NCBI RefSeq assembly: GCF_002154695.1
Contig: NZ_MTAV01000028.1
Coordinates: forward strand, 1 to 64,000
Origin: Nostoc sp. T09
Lineage (GTDB): Bacteria; Cyanobacteriota; Cyanobacteriia; Cyanobacteriales; Nostocaceae
Direction of reading: 5' to 3'
DNA: 64,000 nt
Shown: positions 45,915 through 54,472 of the stretch, one piece after another
Layout of the letters: every line of letters starts with the position of its first letter
How positions within the stretch are numbered: position 1 is the first letter of the stretch
The notes under the pieces: model-generated
Seen by the model: the letters and a program-made list of their open reading frames with translations, nothing else
What the model was told of the DNA's origin: nothing
Database searches by the model: none
Program-made: the position numbers and the translations under genes

Positions 45915-46418
45915 CTATCTTCCCTTGACTAACCAGTGTAGAAGCTTATGCCTCTTGGGAATTATCGCAAGAAAAAGCAGGAGGTGGATAGATTTTAGGA
46001 TCGGGAATTTGGACCAATTTTCCAAAAGGTGGTAGCAGATGATGCGTGGGAGACGTGGTGAACTTTGGGTAAAGAGTACGAAATATTACTAAAGATTCAG
46101 CTTAGGACTTCATAGGCTCGCACTCGCATCTTCCTTTACTGAATTACGCAATATTTAGAAGTTTTGCATAGAGGCGATGTCAATTGCGCGAATTCCGTAG
46201 GTGCTTTATGCACGGATATTTCATCTATATCACGTTATTTTTGAATTAAATTATACTTCATGCAAATTTATTACTTAAGTGAATATTATAAAGATTGTAT
46301 AAAAAATACAAACCTAACTATCAAGACTGGTAATTTTCGGAATACATTAGTCATTCTTGCTATGTCATTTTATACAAAAACATAAATCATACGGACAGAG
46401 GAATTAACTAAAATTTTT
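45915..46418. other. Intergenic, no gene seen
   Basis: 504 bases between divergent CPBP and PEP-CTERM genes, holding both promoters. AT-rich from 46200 onward. AGAGGA at 46396 lies 18 bases before the PEP-CTERM ATG, slightly far for a ribosome site. Confidence 0.35.
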
Positions 46419-47477
46419 ATGTTTAACTATTTACGTAGTTACTTTTATTTACGCAATACAAAAAAAATACTTTCGCCAAAAATTTGGATAATTTTAGGAA
46501 AATTTGGCTTAATAGCTGTCTGTGACCTAACGTTTTTAAGCACGATCGCGGTTTATGAAGCTTCAGCTACTCGAATCAGCCTGATTAATCCTAGTGAGTC
46601 TACTTGTATCAAAGGTAAGGATGCTTGTATCAAGAAAATTAGTAAAGGCACTATTAAAGACGATGAAGAAATAGATACATTTTTGCGGCTTGAATCCTTA
46701 CCTGAGACTTCAACAAAAGAAGGCTTCAACACAGATGCATCTCTGGTTAAGTCTCGCGATCGCGAAAAACAGCTATTGTCTCACTCATTAAAGTTAAGTG
46801 ATGTACCGATAGTCAACATAGGTGGTACAGATTACCGTGAGTTTATCTTAACTATCAACGAGCCAGATAAAACAAAGGCAAATCCAGAGTTACCAAAGAT
46901 TGTATTGGAAAAGTTACAGATTTTTTTGGGCAACGCTCCAAATCTGACTAATTACCCAACTTTTGATGGTCATGCTACCAAAACTTTCGATCTCGAGCAA
47001 AATTCAGTTTTGCTTCAAGATATAAACTCTGAGCATGGTAAGCATGATTACTTAGTTTATATCAGTAACAGTTTTTTTACAGAAGGCAAAAAAGCAGCAA
47101 ACAAATATGTTTATCTATTTTCTCAATTCACTGATGCTGAAGGTGGAGTTGAGGAATGGGCAATCAGAAAGTTAGATCAAGCAAGTGTATTACCCACGAT
47201 TCCAGCAGGATCGGGGGGAGCGGGGGAAGGTATATTAGGTAGTTTAATTCCGTTTCTAGGACTGTCACAAGCTTTTGGTAGTGGCAAAGCTCCCAATATA
47301 AATAACCATCAGAATTTGATTGGCGCTAGAACTGGAGAAATTGCATCAAAAATACCACAACCAACAAGAGAGGCTCCTGAACCAACAACTGTGTTAGCTT
47401 CTTTGATTGGCATTGGTTTAATAGCTAAAGGAAGGTCGGTATTAGCCTACCGGAGAAATAACAAAAGAAATCAGTGA
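46419..47477 (+). CDS. PEP-CTERM sorting-signal protein
   Basis: 352 residues. An N-terminal hydrophobic segment (IWIILGKFGLIAVCDLTFLSTIAVY) with Ala-rich cleavage region EASA gives export. The C-terminus is a PEP-CTERM signal: the motif PEPTTV followed by a short hydrophobic stretch LASLIGIGLIA and a basic tail YRRNNKRNQ. Proteins with this signal are processed by exosortase and may be linked to exopolysaccharide or the cell surface. The middle part contains a beta-rich domain with unknown role. Exosortase genes are not in the window. Complete, single gene. Confidence 0.85.
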   Translation: MFNYLRSYFYLRNTKKILSPKIWIILGKFGLIAVCDLTFLSTIAVYEASATRISLINPSESTCIKGKDACIKKISKGTIKDDEEIDTFLRLESLPETSTKEGFNTDASLVKSRDREKQLLSHSLKLSDVPIVNIGGTDYREFILTINEPDKTKANPELPKIVLEKLQIFLGNAPNLTNYPTFDGHATKTFDLEQNSVLLQDINSEHGKHDYLVYISNSFFTEGKKAANKYVYLFSQFTDAEGGVEEWAIRKLDQASVLPTIPAGSGGAGEGILGSLIPFLGLSQAFGSGKAPNINNHQNLIGARTGEIASKIPQPTREAPEPTTVLASLIGIGLIAKGRSVLAYRRNNKRNQ

Positions 47478-47665
47478 ACTGTATGGTTTTTCCGTAAGAT
47501 TGATTGTGGTAGAAGACAGTCTCGATGAAAAAAGTTCATCGCCATGTATGAGAAAGGGACAAGGGAGTTAATTAATTACTCTTAACTCTGTACTCAGCAC
47601 TCTTTCAAGCCAGGGTAAGCAGAAGAGACAAGGATAATCACTCTTGACTCTTGCCTGTTCTGCAC

Positions 47666-48352
47666 TCAAAAGGACGATGAGAAACTACTCACATCTTGTT
47701 CACTCATTGAATTTAGTAATGTCCACAGTTGCAAACTAGTAAAATCGGGAATTGCCATAAAAGCGCCAACTTCTACTAAAACTTTGGGATCATGAGTAGA
47801 AGCTATCGCAATAGTGCGGATACCAGCACCAACAGCAGATCGAATTCCAGAGGGGGAATCTTCTAAGGCGATCGCCTCTTGTGCCTGAATTCCTAACTTA
47901 GTAAGAGCAACTTGGTAGGGTGCAGGATCTGGTTTACCTGCTATACAATCATCTGCCAAAACAATTGTATGAAAAGCTTCCTTGATGCCCAAAACCTCTA
48001 GCATAAATTCGGCATTTAGTCTAGGAGCATTAGTTACTAAAGCGCGTTGTAACTGATGTGCTTCTGTCCATGCTATTAGTTCCGAAAATCCATTCAATGG
48101 CTTGAGATTTGGTGCAAGTTCTCGGAAAAGCGCTTCTTTTTCATCTGCAAATTTTTCTCGATCTGCTGGCGATAATTGTGGCAATATGTCTTTGACAATT
48201 TCTGGGTTTAACCGTCCACTAATTCTGGATTTGTAGAATGTTTCGTCAATTTCTATGCCATAATTGCTGAGCTTTTGCTGCCAAGCTTGGTAGTGTATAG
48301 GGTCAGTATTGACAATAGTGCCGTCTAGGTCAAAGAGAATTGCAGCTAGCAT
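47666..48352 (-). CDS. HAD-superfamily phosphatase
   Basis: 228 residues. Motif I is FDLDGTIVNTD (7-17) with nucleophile Asp, motif II ALVTNAPR, motif III Lys in AGKPDPAPY and motif IV EDSPSGIRSAVGAG. The cap inserted after motif I (HYQAWQQKLSNYGIEIDETFYKSRISGR) is helical, type C1, as in beta-phosphoglucomutase and phosphoglycolate phosphatase. The reaction is phosphate release from, or transfer on, a small sugar phosphate. It is divergent from nagB, an amino-sugar enzyme, which may hint at sugar-phosphate metabolism. Precise substrate unknown. Confidence 0.9.
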   Translation of the reverse strand: MLAAILFDLDGTIVNTDPIHYQAWQQKLSNYGIEIDETFYKSRISGRLNPEIVKDILPQLSPADREKFADEKEALFRELAPNLKPLNGFSELIAWTEAHQLQRALVTNAPRLNAEFMLEVLGIKEAFHTIVLADDCIAGKPDPAPYQVALTKLGIQAQEAIALEDSPSGIRSAVGAGIRTIAIASTHDPKVLVEVGAFMAIPDFTSLQLWTLLNSMSEQDVSSFSSSF

Positions 48353-48575
48353 GACTTCTATGTATTATGTAAATAATTGTTAACTTTACTTACATAGTTT
48401 ACATTCTTTTTTATCCTTAGTCATTGTTTCAATGTTCATCAAGGCAAACAACCAGAAATTAATCTGCTAATTCCGTTCCCCCTTTCCCCAACTCTAAAAG
48501 TTGTATTGCACTCAACTGCTAACTACCTTAATTGATTTAATTGAGCCATATATTGATCGCCGCCTGTGTAACCAA

Positions 48576-49349
48576 ATGCTAGCCGCCACAAAATCTTTTC
48601 GTGTCGATGAGTTAACTGTGCAGATTTATAACACTGAAGCCGAAATGGCCCAAGATGTTGCGAAAATTGTACAACAGTATTTACAGAACCTTCTTCAGCA
48701 ACAGGAAACAGCCGCTGTATTGTTAGCGACAGGAAACTCCCAACTTAAATTTCTCGATGCTTTGATTGCTTTGGGTGGTGTAGATTGGTCGCGGATTATC
48801 TTATTTCATTTAGATGAATATTTAGGGATTTCTAGCGATCATTCTGCTAGTTTCCGGCGCTATCTGCGGGAGCGTGTAGAGCAGCGAGTTAATCCTCAGA
48901 AATTTCACTATATAGAAGGTGATACATTGCAACCTTTAGCAGAATGCGATCGCTACACTAAACTGCTGCAAGCACAACCAATTGATTTATGCTGTCTTGG
49001 TATAGGCGAAAATGGACATTTGGCTTTCAACGATCCGTCTGTGGCTGATTTTCAAGATCCTTACAGAGTCAAACTAGTCAAGTTAGATTCTGTTAACCGA
49101 CAACAACAAGTCAATACAGGTCATTTTCCAAATTTGGACAGTGTGCCACAATACGCATTTACTGTGACTTTACCCTTGATTTGTTCGGCTAAAAAGATTA
49201 TCTGCCTTGCGCCAGAAAAACGTAAAGCGAATGTAGTTAAGGATATATTGCAGAGGTCGATTAATCCAAAAGTTCCTGCTTCTATTCTGCGCCAACAAGC
49301 TCAAGCAACTTTATTTCTCGATCCAAATTCTGCTAGCTTGCTGTCTTAA
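48576..49349 (+). CDS. nagB: Glucosamine-6-phosphate deaminase
   Basis: 257 residues from ATG 48576 (MLAATKSFRVDEL); a TTG 25 codons upstream is an alternative. Features: VLLATGNSQLKFLDAL (phosphate-binding loop), HLDEYLGISSDHSASFRRYLR with the catalytic Asp, and LGIGENGHLAFNDPS with the general base His. The enzyme converts glucosamine-6-phosphate to fructose-6-phosphate and ammonia, feeding amino sugars to glycolysis. Cytosolic, homo-oligomeric. Single gene, followed by a palindromic repeat. Confidence 0.93.
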   Translation: MLAATKSFRVDELTVQIYNTEAEMAQDVAKIVQQYLQNLLQQQETAAVLLATGNSQLKFLDALIALGGVDWSRIILFHLDEYLGISSDHSASFRRYLRERVEQRVNPQKFHYIEGDTLQPLAECDRYTKLLQAQPIDLCCLGIGENGHLAFNDPSVADFQDPYRVKLVKLDSVNRQQQVNTGHFPNLDSVPQYAFTVTLPLICSAKKIICLAPEKRKANVVKDILQRSINPKVPASILRQQAQATLFLDPNSASLLS

Positions 49350-49445
49350 ACATATAGTTTCTGATAAGTCGCGCACTTTGGGATAACTCCTCTTGATGAG
49401 GATGTCTGAAAAAGCTAGGGCGATAAAATTAGCTGTTACAAAAGT

Positions 49446-49467
49446 AAAGTCCGCGCAGGCGGACTTT
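49446..49467. repeat. Palindromic repeat AAAGTCCGC/GCGGACTTT
   Basis: AAAGTCCGC, loop GCAG, GCGGACTTT: nine perfect pairs, 96 bases after the nagB stop. I recall this palindrome as recurrent in Nostocales intergenic DNA. No T-run, so terminator function is doubtful. Confidence 0.5.
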
Positions 49468-49633
49468 ATGCAATAACCTGTAAGGACAGGTTGTATTTGT
49501 ATAGCAGCGATTTCTAATCGCCAGAAGAGATTAAAATTTAACTTTTCAGAGATACACTCAGAGTAGGCGATCGCCAGTTATGGACGTCTTGACCTTTGGC
49601 TTTTCTTTGTAATAATCAAGGTATTCTATATCT

Positions 49634-49670
49634 AAAAAAGCCATATCTATAATATTTGGATAGATCTGGC
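49634..49670 (-). terminator. Intrinsic terminator of the 65-residue gene
   Basis: On the minus strand: GCCAGATCTAT, loop CCAAATATT, ATAGATATGGC, then TTTTTTAG. One mismatch in an 11-pair stem followed by six T. It lies 21 bases past the stop of the small gene 49691-49888, supporting that gene as real. Confidence 0.75.
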
Positions 49671-49690
49671 AAGTGCCGCAGGGGCTAAAT

Positions 49691-49888
49691 TTAAGCTGGT
49701 GAACCCTGTGTCCATACTGAAATTACATCTTCTACTACTAATTCTTTTTTCTGTGAATTTCTAGCTTCAGCTACTAGGACTTTCAGCGTTGTGGTATAGA
49801 CATTATTCATTATTTGGTGCCCATAACCAATTACTTTGCCGAGATGTCCAGTTTTTTGATTTAGCACATAGTCCCCAATGTTAAACAT
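49691..49888 (-). CDS. Small conserved-type hypothetical protein
   Basis: 65 residues. Sequence MFNIGDYVLNQKTGHLGKVIGYGHQIM resembles the SH3-like barrels of small proteins with G-x-V-xG-Y-G patterns (KOW or YccJ-like), followed by TTTLKVLVAEARNSQKKELVVED and SVW. I recall similar short proteins in many cyanobacteria, all uncharacterised. The terminator just downstream and the compact fold support a true gene. No neighbours on the same strand close by. Confidence 0.65.
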   Translation of the reverse strand: MFNIGDYVLNQKTGHLGKVIGYGHQIMNNVYTTTLKVLVAEARNSQKKELVVEDVISVWTQGSPA

Positions 49889-50071
49889 AGTTGCAACTAC
49901 CAGTTTTAACTAATGTGTTTCTACATTATCTATGCGTTGGAGCGTAAAGGCTTCTTACTTGAAACATGTTTTAGATCAGCCTTAAGGAAGATTTTTGTGC
50001 TTATTTAAATTCACTTAACTCTCAAAAAAGTAAAATTTTTCGTTTTAGGGCAGAACGTAGAAAGTAAGATT

Positions 50072-50245
50072 TTATTTTAAATTTGCTTTTGCTGGTTGAT
50101 TAACAATATTATTTTGTTCGTCGTGTATGGTCTTTTCATCGTCATAACTTAAATTTAGGTCGTAAAATAATTGACCAAAAACAAGAGCTACAGGAATACT
50201 AATAATCAACCAAATGCAGGCAATTATTACCAATGTAGAAATCAT
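50072..50245 (-). CDS. Putative small single-helix membrane protein
   Basis: 57 residues. Translation MISTLVIIACIWLIISIPVA, LVFGQLFYDLNLSYDDEKTI, HDEQNNIVNQPAKANLK. Residues 2-25 form one strong transmembrane helix; the rest is an acidic, Asn-rich soluble tail. There is no clear ribosome site, but the frame has a clean hydrophobic-then-polar design that is unlikely by chance, and similar tiny membrane proteins accompany photosynthetic complexes in cyanobacteria. No family assigned. Confidence 0.45.
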   Translation of the reverse strand: MISTLVIIACIWLIISIPVALVFGQLFYDLNLSYDDEKTIHDEQNNIVNQPAKANLK

Positions 50246-50717
50246 ACTTTTAACAATAATTACGGCTTTTTACAGTCACAATTGTCACAGTGATATTTTT
50301 TTTGATTAATTGGGCATTCTTATGATAGCGAGATCATTAGGAATTGCAAGTTATACATTTCGTTCTAAGGTCACGACAAATGGAGAGTAGGGGAGAATAA
50401 TTTGCAACTGTAATTGAGGAAATTACTATTAAACGGTAATATCTGGGTTTCAGCGATCGCAGCCTAGCTCAAAATTTTTTAGTGCAGTCGAAAAGAGGAT
50501 TTTTATTTTCTCCAAGCCGAGGTAATAAATTTTCAGCATTTCTTCAGTATTTTGTCTAGATACTTGTCTAGGCAAATTTGGGCACAATAATAATTAAGTA
50601 TAAATAATGGTATAAATCTTTGGTTTAGTGGAATCGAACCGTTAGCCTTAAAAGCTTACAACCTGTCTTATACAGAGGAATTACCCACGATTGTTGGACA
50701 TTGGAGCCAAATTTTCT
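50246..50717. other. Intergenic, no gene seen
   Basis: 472 bases between the small membrane gene (minus) and the kinase gene (plus). A tRNA-like fragment on the minus strand near 50620-50660 was examined and rejected. The promoter of the kinase must lie here. Confidence 0.35.
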
Positions 50718-52271
50718 ATGTCAGATCCCAACATTGGTCGTTTACTGAGCAAACGCTACCAACTTCAAGAATTAATCGGTACGGGAGCAATGGGCCGAGT
50801 TTATCGTGCTAAGGATGTTTTGTTGGGAGGAGTACCTGTAGCCGTTAAGTTTCTTGCGTTATCCATACAAAATGAAAAAATGCGATTGCAAGAACGTTTT
50901 GAGCGAGAAGCGAAAACCTGTGCCTTACTAGGGCAAAAAAGCATTCACATTGTCAGAGTCATGGACTATGGAGTAGATGGCAAGAATACCCCCTTCTATG
51001 TCATGGAATATTTGCAAGGACAGAGTTTGAGCAATATTGTTCGTCTCCAAAATCTGACTTTACCAAGATTTTTGAGTATGGTGCGTCAGATCTGTCTGGG
51101 TTTGCAATGTGCTCATGATGGCATCTCGGTTGATGGCACTATCTACCCAATTATCCATCGCGATATTAAGCCCAGTAATATGTTGGTAATTCAAGATTCC
51201 AGTTTTGGGGAATTGGTGAAGGTTCTAGATTTTGGTATTGCTAAGTTACTACAGTCAGATGGCAATGTTACTAACTATTATTTGGGCACTTTAGCTTATT
51301 CTTCTCCAGAACAGATGGAGGGTAAAGAATTAGACAACCGCTCTGATATTTACAGTTTGGGCGTTATGATGTTTGAGATGCTCACAGGCACGATGCCATT
51401 GGTGCCAACAACCGCCTCTTTTGGCGCATGGTATAAAGCGCATCGTTATCAAGAACCAACTTCTTTTGCTGAGGCTGCTCCTGCTTTGCAATTACCAAAG
51501 CAAGTGGAAGATTTAGTGATGAGTTGTCTCGCTAAAGCAGCAAGCGATCGCCCCCAAAATATTAGTGAAATCCTTAGCGTTTTAGCATCTATAGAACAGC
51601 ATTATCACACACGCCTTACTATCTCAGAAACTGATGTGCTGGCTGATGGGAAGACAGTTAAAGTTGAACTTGCACAACAGACAAAAGCTGACTCACAGAG
51701 ATCTGATTTTGAGAGCGAAATCGCTCCCACCTATTCTTGGCCTCAAAATAAACCAATTGCGGATATTGTTTTTCCTCAAATCATCCGTACTAATGCCGGA
51801 ACTTTACCATCTCTGTGGATAATGCTACCGCAAGAGGAAATTCAAAAGCGCTTAGTCTGTAAACGCTACAATCAATTTCTGTTTATTACTATCCCCCACC
51901 CCATGCTGCTGTGGATTACTGCGATCTATAACCGCAAGCATGGCCCTAAATGGTTGCCTTACTACCTCGATCTAAAAACCAGTTTCGGCCAAGAAATAGC
52001 CACTGCACTGGGACAAACAGGTTACTATCGCCTGTTATTCTTTGCTAGAGAGACACCAGGTACATGTTCTCATATGCTAGTTTGCAGTATTGCGCCTGCC
52101 CAATGCCAAAAATTACAGGAGTGGGCAACAAGCAGTCAAGTTCTGGTTTCTTCCGCAGAACCCCAAATGAGTAAGGGTTTGCTAAAACGCGAATATGAAA
52201 AAATTAAGCCCTTGATTTTGACAAAGTTGGAAGGAATAAATAGTAATTCCCAATTTGACCTTTCCGGCTAA
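50718..52271 (+). CDS. Hanks-type serine/threonine protein kinase
   Basis: 517 residues from ATG 50718 (MSDPNIGRLL); the frame reaches a TTG nine codons earlier. Kinase domain: glycine loop IGTGAMGRVYRA, VAVKFL with the ATP Lys, HRDIKPSNML catalytic loop, DFGIAKL and YSSPEQ. The ~200-residue C-terminal part after the kinase (from about 285) has no recognised domain and may sense a ligand or bind a partner. No membrane segment, so it is soluble. A PP2C phosphatase is encoded 1.5 kb away on the other strand and an FHA protein at 39.7 kb, all parts of a phospho-Ser/Thr network. Confidence 0.92.
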   Translation: MSDPNIGRLLSKRYQLQELIGTGAMGRVYRAKDVLLGGVPVAVKFLALSIQNEKMRLQERFEREAKTCALLGQKSIHIVRVMDYGVDGKNTPFYVMEYLQGQSLSNIVRLQNLTLPRFLSMVRQICLGLQCAHDGISVDGTIYPIIHRDIKPSNMLVIQDSSFGELVKVLDFGIAKLLQSDGNVTNYYLGTLAYSSPEQMEGKELDNRSDIYSLGVMMFEMLTGTMPLVPTTASFGAWYKAHRYQEPTSFAEAAPALQLPKQVEDLVMSCLAKAASDRPQNISEILSVLASIEQHYHTRLTISETDVLADGKTVKVELAQQTKADSQRSDFESEIAPTYSWPQNKPIADIVFPQIIRTNAGTLPSLWIMLPQEEIQKRLVCKRYNQFLFITIPHPMLLWITAIYNRKHGPKWLPYYLDLKTSFGQEIATALGQTGYYRLLFFARETPGTCSHMLVCSIAPAQCQKLQEWATSSQVLVSSAEPQMSKGLLKREYEKIKPLILTKLEGINSNSQFDLSG

Positions 52272-52709
52272 GTAAATATATTTGTATTTTACGTAACTTA
52301 TGTATGAATGAGAGCATAAACGCAAAAATAGTTAAGTTTTGTTAATAAAAATCTATAACTAGTTGTAAGTTGTATTTATAAAAAATATAATTGGCTACGG
52401 TAAGACTTGTAGGAAGTGCATTTATTTAAATTTCTACAAATATTACTCTGTACAGAGTGCAGTTAGTTTATTGAAGATGCAGAAGTGCGACTATCAAAGT
52501 AGCTAACAGTAAGTTGTTTGGCTAAGTATAGATAGTTGATTTACATGTGGTGAATTTAGCTTGATGGCTAGGATTCAATGATATTTTTTATTTGCTGTCA
52601 ATTTTAGTGGAATTGCCTATCGAAGTTGACGCCCCAGCATCCCCAGCTTTTTTCCTCGTTGGAACCGAGCAAGAGAAGGAGGTCGTCCACTGCGACTATA
52701 GAACATAAT
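52272..52709. other. Intergenic between convergent genes
   Basis: 438 bases between kinase and nblA stops. Contains no reading frame and no strong hairpin. AT-rich. Confidence 0.35.
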
Positions 52710-52907
52710 CTATGCCAAAGTGGAGCCTGAATCTAAGCCCCATTGGTGCTTAAGTAACTCTTGATAAGTTGCCTCACGTACTACCATTTGCTCATAAAGC
52801 TTGACCAAAAAGTCTTTAGCTTGATCGTGGCTCATATGTTGCACTTGGGTGGCAAATGAGCGGATAGTGAATTGTTGTTCCAAGGACAGTTCGATTGGTC
52901 CGTTCAT
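52710..52907 (-). CDS. nblA: Phycobilisome degradation protein NblA
   Basis: 65 residues from ATG 52907 (MNGPIELSLEQQF), preceded by GGAG in TTTGGAGTTAACT; the frame also extends to a TTG seven codons upstream. The sequence is a typical NblA: ELSLEQQFTIRSFATQVQ, MSHDQAKDFLVKLYEQMV and VREATYQELLKHQWG. NblA binds phycobiliproteins and recruits Clp protease so that antenna pigments are dismantled during nitrogen or sulphur starvation. Regulation by NtcA, NblR or RpaB is known for the family; upstream there is a tandem repeat but no perfect NtcA site (GTAN8TAC) that I can see. Confidence 0.96.
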   Translation of the reverse strand: MNGPIELSLEQQFTIRSFATQVQHMSHDQAKDFLVKLYEQMVVREATYQELLKHQWGLDSGSTLA

Positions 52908-53044
52908 AGTTAACTCCAAAAAAAACAACGCGTAAAGTTTATGTTGGTTTAGGTTACAGAAGTGAGAAAAGGATAATACTGGGACTGGTATTCGTTACAC
53001 CTTTGTTCCTCTGTATTAAGAAAGATAACAATAGTTTGACGAAA

Positions 53045-53095
53045 TTGCCTACATCCTTATGGCTTAATTTTGCCCACATACCTATGGGTTAGTTT
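53045..53095. repeat. Imperfect tandem 25-bp repeat upstream of nblA
   Basis: TTGCCTACATCCTTATGGCT and TTGCCCACATACCTATGGGT begin two adjacent units with a 25-bp period, about 140-190 bases upstream of the nblA ATG. Each unit has a small palindromic centre (CCTTATGG, CCTATGGG). A protein-binding site is possible. Confidence 0.4.
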
Positions 53096-53539
53096 TCTGT
53101 TTGGTTGTGTGACACCTAACTCTACTGACATACAACCGAAGTCTGCCTGTTAAGACGGATTTCGTTAAATTTGCATGTTAGCTAACCATAGGTAAGCCAA
53201 AGCATTGCTTTTCCTAGTATTGCTTTTAAGGTTTTCTTAAGAAGAAATAAAAGGAAATCTGGGTAAATTATTATATCCTCTATACCTCATTAACGACAAG
53301 ATGTCAATCTAACAAAATATGGAAATTCAGCCTCCTTTAGGTAACTTGGAAGGCTAGAAATATTTGTATCAAGTTAGAAATGGGAAAAATGCTCAGGCTG
53401 AACAAATTGCTGAGTATATTTACCAAAAATATTCAAAAGTCTAGGTTATTAGACATTTGATCTTTAAACGCCAGGTATTAGAGGTTAGCAGAGGTGACGA
53501 CATTTGCACGCCAGTTAATCTTATGCGGACATCTGCCCT

Positions 53540-53712
53540 AGTCTATCTAGGGGCGTTCTGTGCAGCGCTGTCGCCCTAAGGACGTCTAGAAGTCGGCAGA
53601 GTCTACGACGCAGTTGCTACCCTGCGGGAAACCTCTCTATGGGCGTCTGCAAGTCATAAGAGCGAAAGAGTACTTTGGGAACCCAAGCAACGCATAGCCT
53701 CCTGTTGACTAT
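53540..53712. repeat. Extragenic repeat region
   Basis: GC-rich intergenic segment with palindromic pieces (CCTAGTCTATCTAGG near 53538-53552, GTTGCTACCCTGCGGGAAACC near 53614-53634). Its last 41 bases (53672-53712) match 37758-37797. Typical of multicopy repeats in filamentous cyanobacteria. Confidence 0.5.
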
Positions 53713-53722
53713 CACTTGGGAA

Positions 53723-54454
53723 TTAATTCTCCTCTACTGCGACGATCGCGACCGTAATATTATCATGTCCACCATGAGCTTTAGCAGCCTCAACTAGAGC
53801 GTAGGCTGCTTTTTCTAGCACAGAGTTGTCTTGAAGATAGTCAGCAATTTTGCGCTCTACCAGTTCTTCTGTCAGACCATCACTGCACAACAGCAAGCGA
53901 TCGCCAACTTTAACATCTAAAGGTTGGACATCGATTTGATGTAAGTCTTCTCGCCCCAAACAGCGTGATAAAACGTGACGAAACGGATGAATCCGCGCTT
54001 CCTCGAAAGTAATATCACCGAGTTTAATGGCTCTTGCCACCCAAGTATGGTCTTCTGTGATCTGTTCTAATTGGGAATTCCGAAGCCGATAAAGTCTAGA
54101 ATCGCCAACATGAGCACACCAAGGCGACTCTGGGTCGCGAAATACAACTACTACAGCCGTTGTACCCATGTCAGCGCGTTCAGGATAATTTTGCTGATCT
54201 TGCAAAATTGCTTCATTAGCCCGCCATAAAGCTTGTACTAGCAATTCCTGAGATGACTGAGGAGATTGCCAATTCTCAACTAAATACGCCTGAATTTCCT
54301 CAGTGGCAATTCGACTGGCTTCTTCTCCGCCAGCGTGACCACCCATACCATCAGCAACGATGCAGAATCGCTTTTCAGGGTCAATATAGTAGGCATCCTG
54401 GTTATTAGAACGAATAAGTCCCGGATCGCTAAGACCCGTGAAATTAAGTTTCAT
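53723..54454 (-). CDS. PP2C-family serine/threonine phosphatase
   Basis: 243 residues. All PP2C metal-binding motifs are present: SNQDAYYID, VADGMGGHAGGEEAS, GTTAVVVVF, AHVGDSRLYRL, LLCSDGLTE and GGHDNITVAIV. This is the compact stand-alone type (Stp1/PphA class) that dephosphorylates phospho-Ser/Thr, including PII in some cyanobacteria. It starts 18 bases after the ABC1-kinase gene on the same strand, so the two form one operon; pairing with an atypical kinase hints at opposed regulation. Soluble. Confidence 0.94.
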   Translation of the reverse strand: MKLNFTGLSDPGLIRSNNQDAYYIDPEKRFCIVADGMGGHAGGEEASRIATEEIQAYLVENWQSPQSSQELLVQALWRANEAILQDQQNYPERADMGTTAVVVVFRDPESPWCAHVGDSRLYRLRNSQLEQITEDHTWVARAIKLGDITFEEARIHPFRHVLSRCLGREDLHQIDVQPLDVKVGDRLLLCSDGLTEELVERKIADYLQDNSVLEKAAYALVEAAKAHGGHDNITVAIVAVEEN

Positions 54455-54472
54455 AAATTTTTACTGCAAAAA

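Larger units (their letters stand above)
49350..49690. other. Intergenic region with repeats and a terminator
   Basis: 341 bases between convergent genes. Contains the AAAGTCCGC palindrome at 49446-49467, a second repeat-like sequence (GTATAGCAGCGATTTCTAAT, 49499 onward), and the minus-strand terminator at 49634-49670. No reading frame. Confidence 0.5.
52908..53722. other. nblA upstream region and repeats
   Basis: 815 bases. The first 200 hold the nblA promoter region and a 25-bp imperfect tandem repeat at 53045-53095. From about 53540 to 53712 the DNA is GC-rich with palindromic character and ends in a dispersed repeat also found at 37.76 kb. No reading frame. Confidence 0.45.

Noticed and set aside
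50618-50662. tRNA-like 3' half on the minus strand (GGTTCGATTCCACTAAACCA)
   Set aside because: The T-loop-like sequence has only two or three stem pairs and no matching acceptor or D-arm upstream.
52950-53000. NtcA site upstream of nblA
   Set aside because: GTA and TAC triplets occur but not with the required 8-base spacing.
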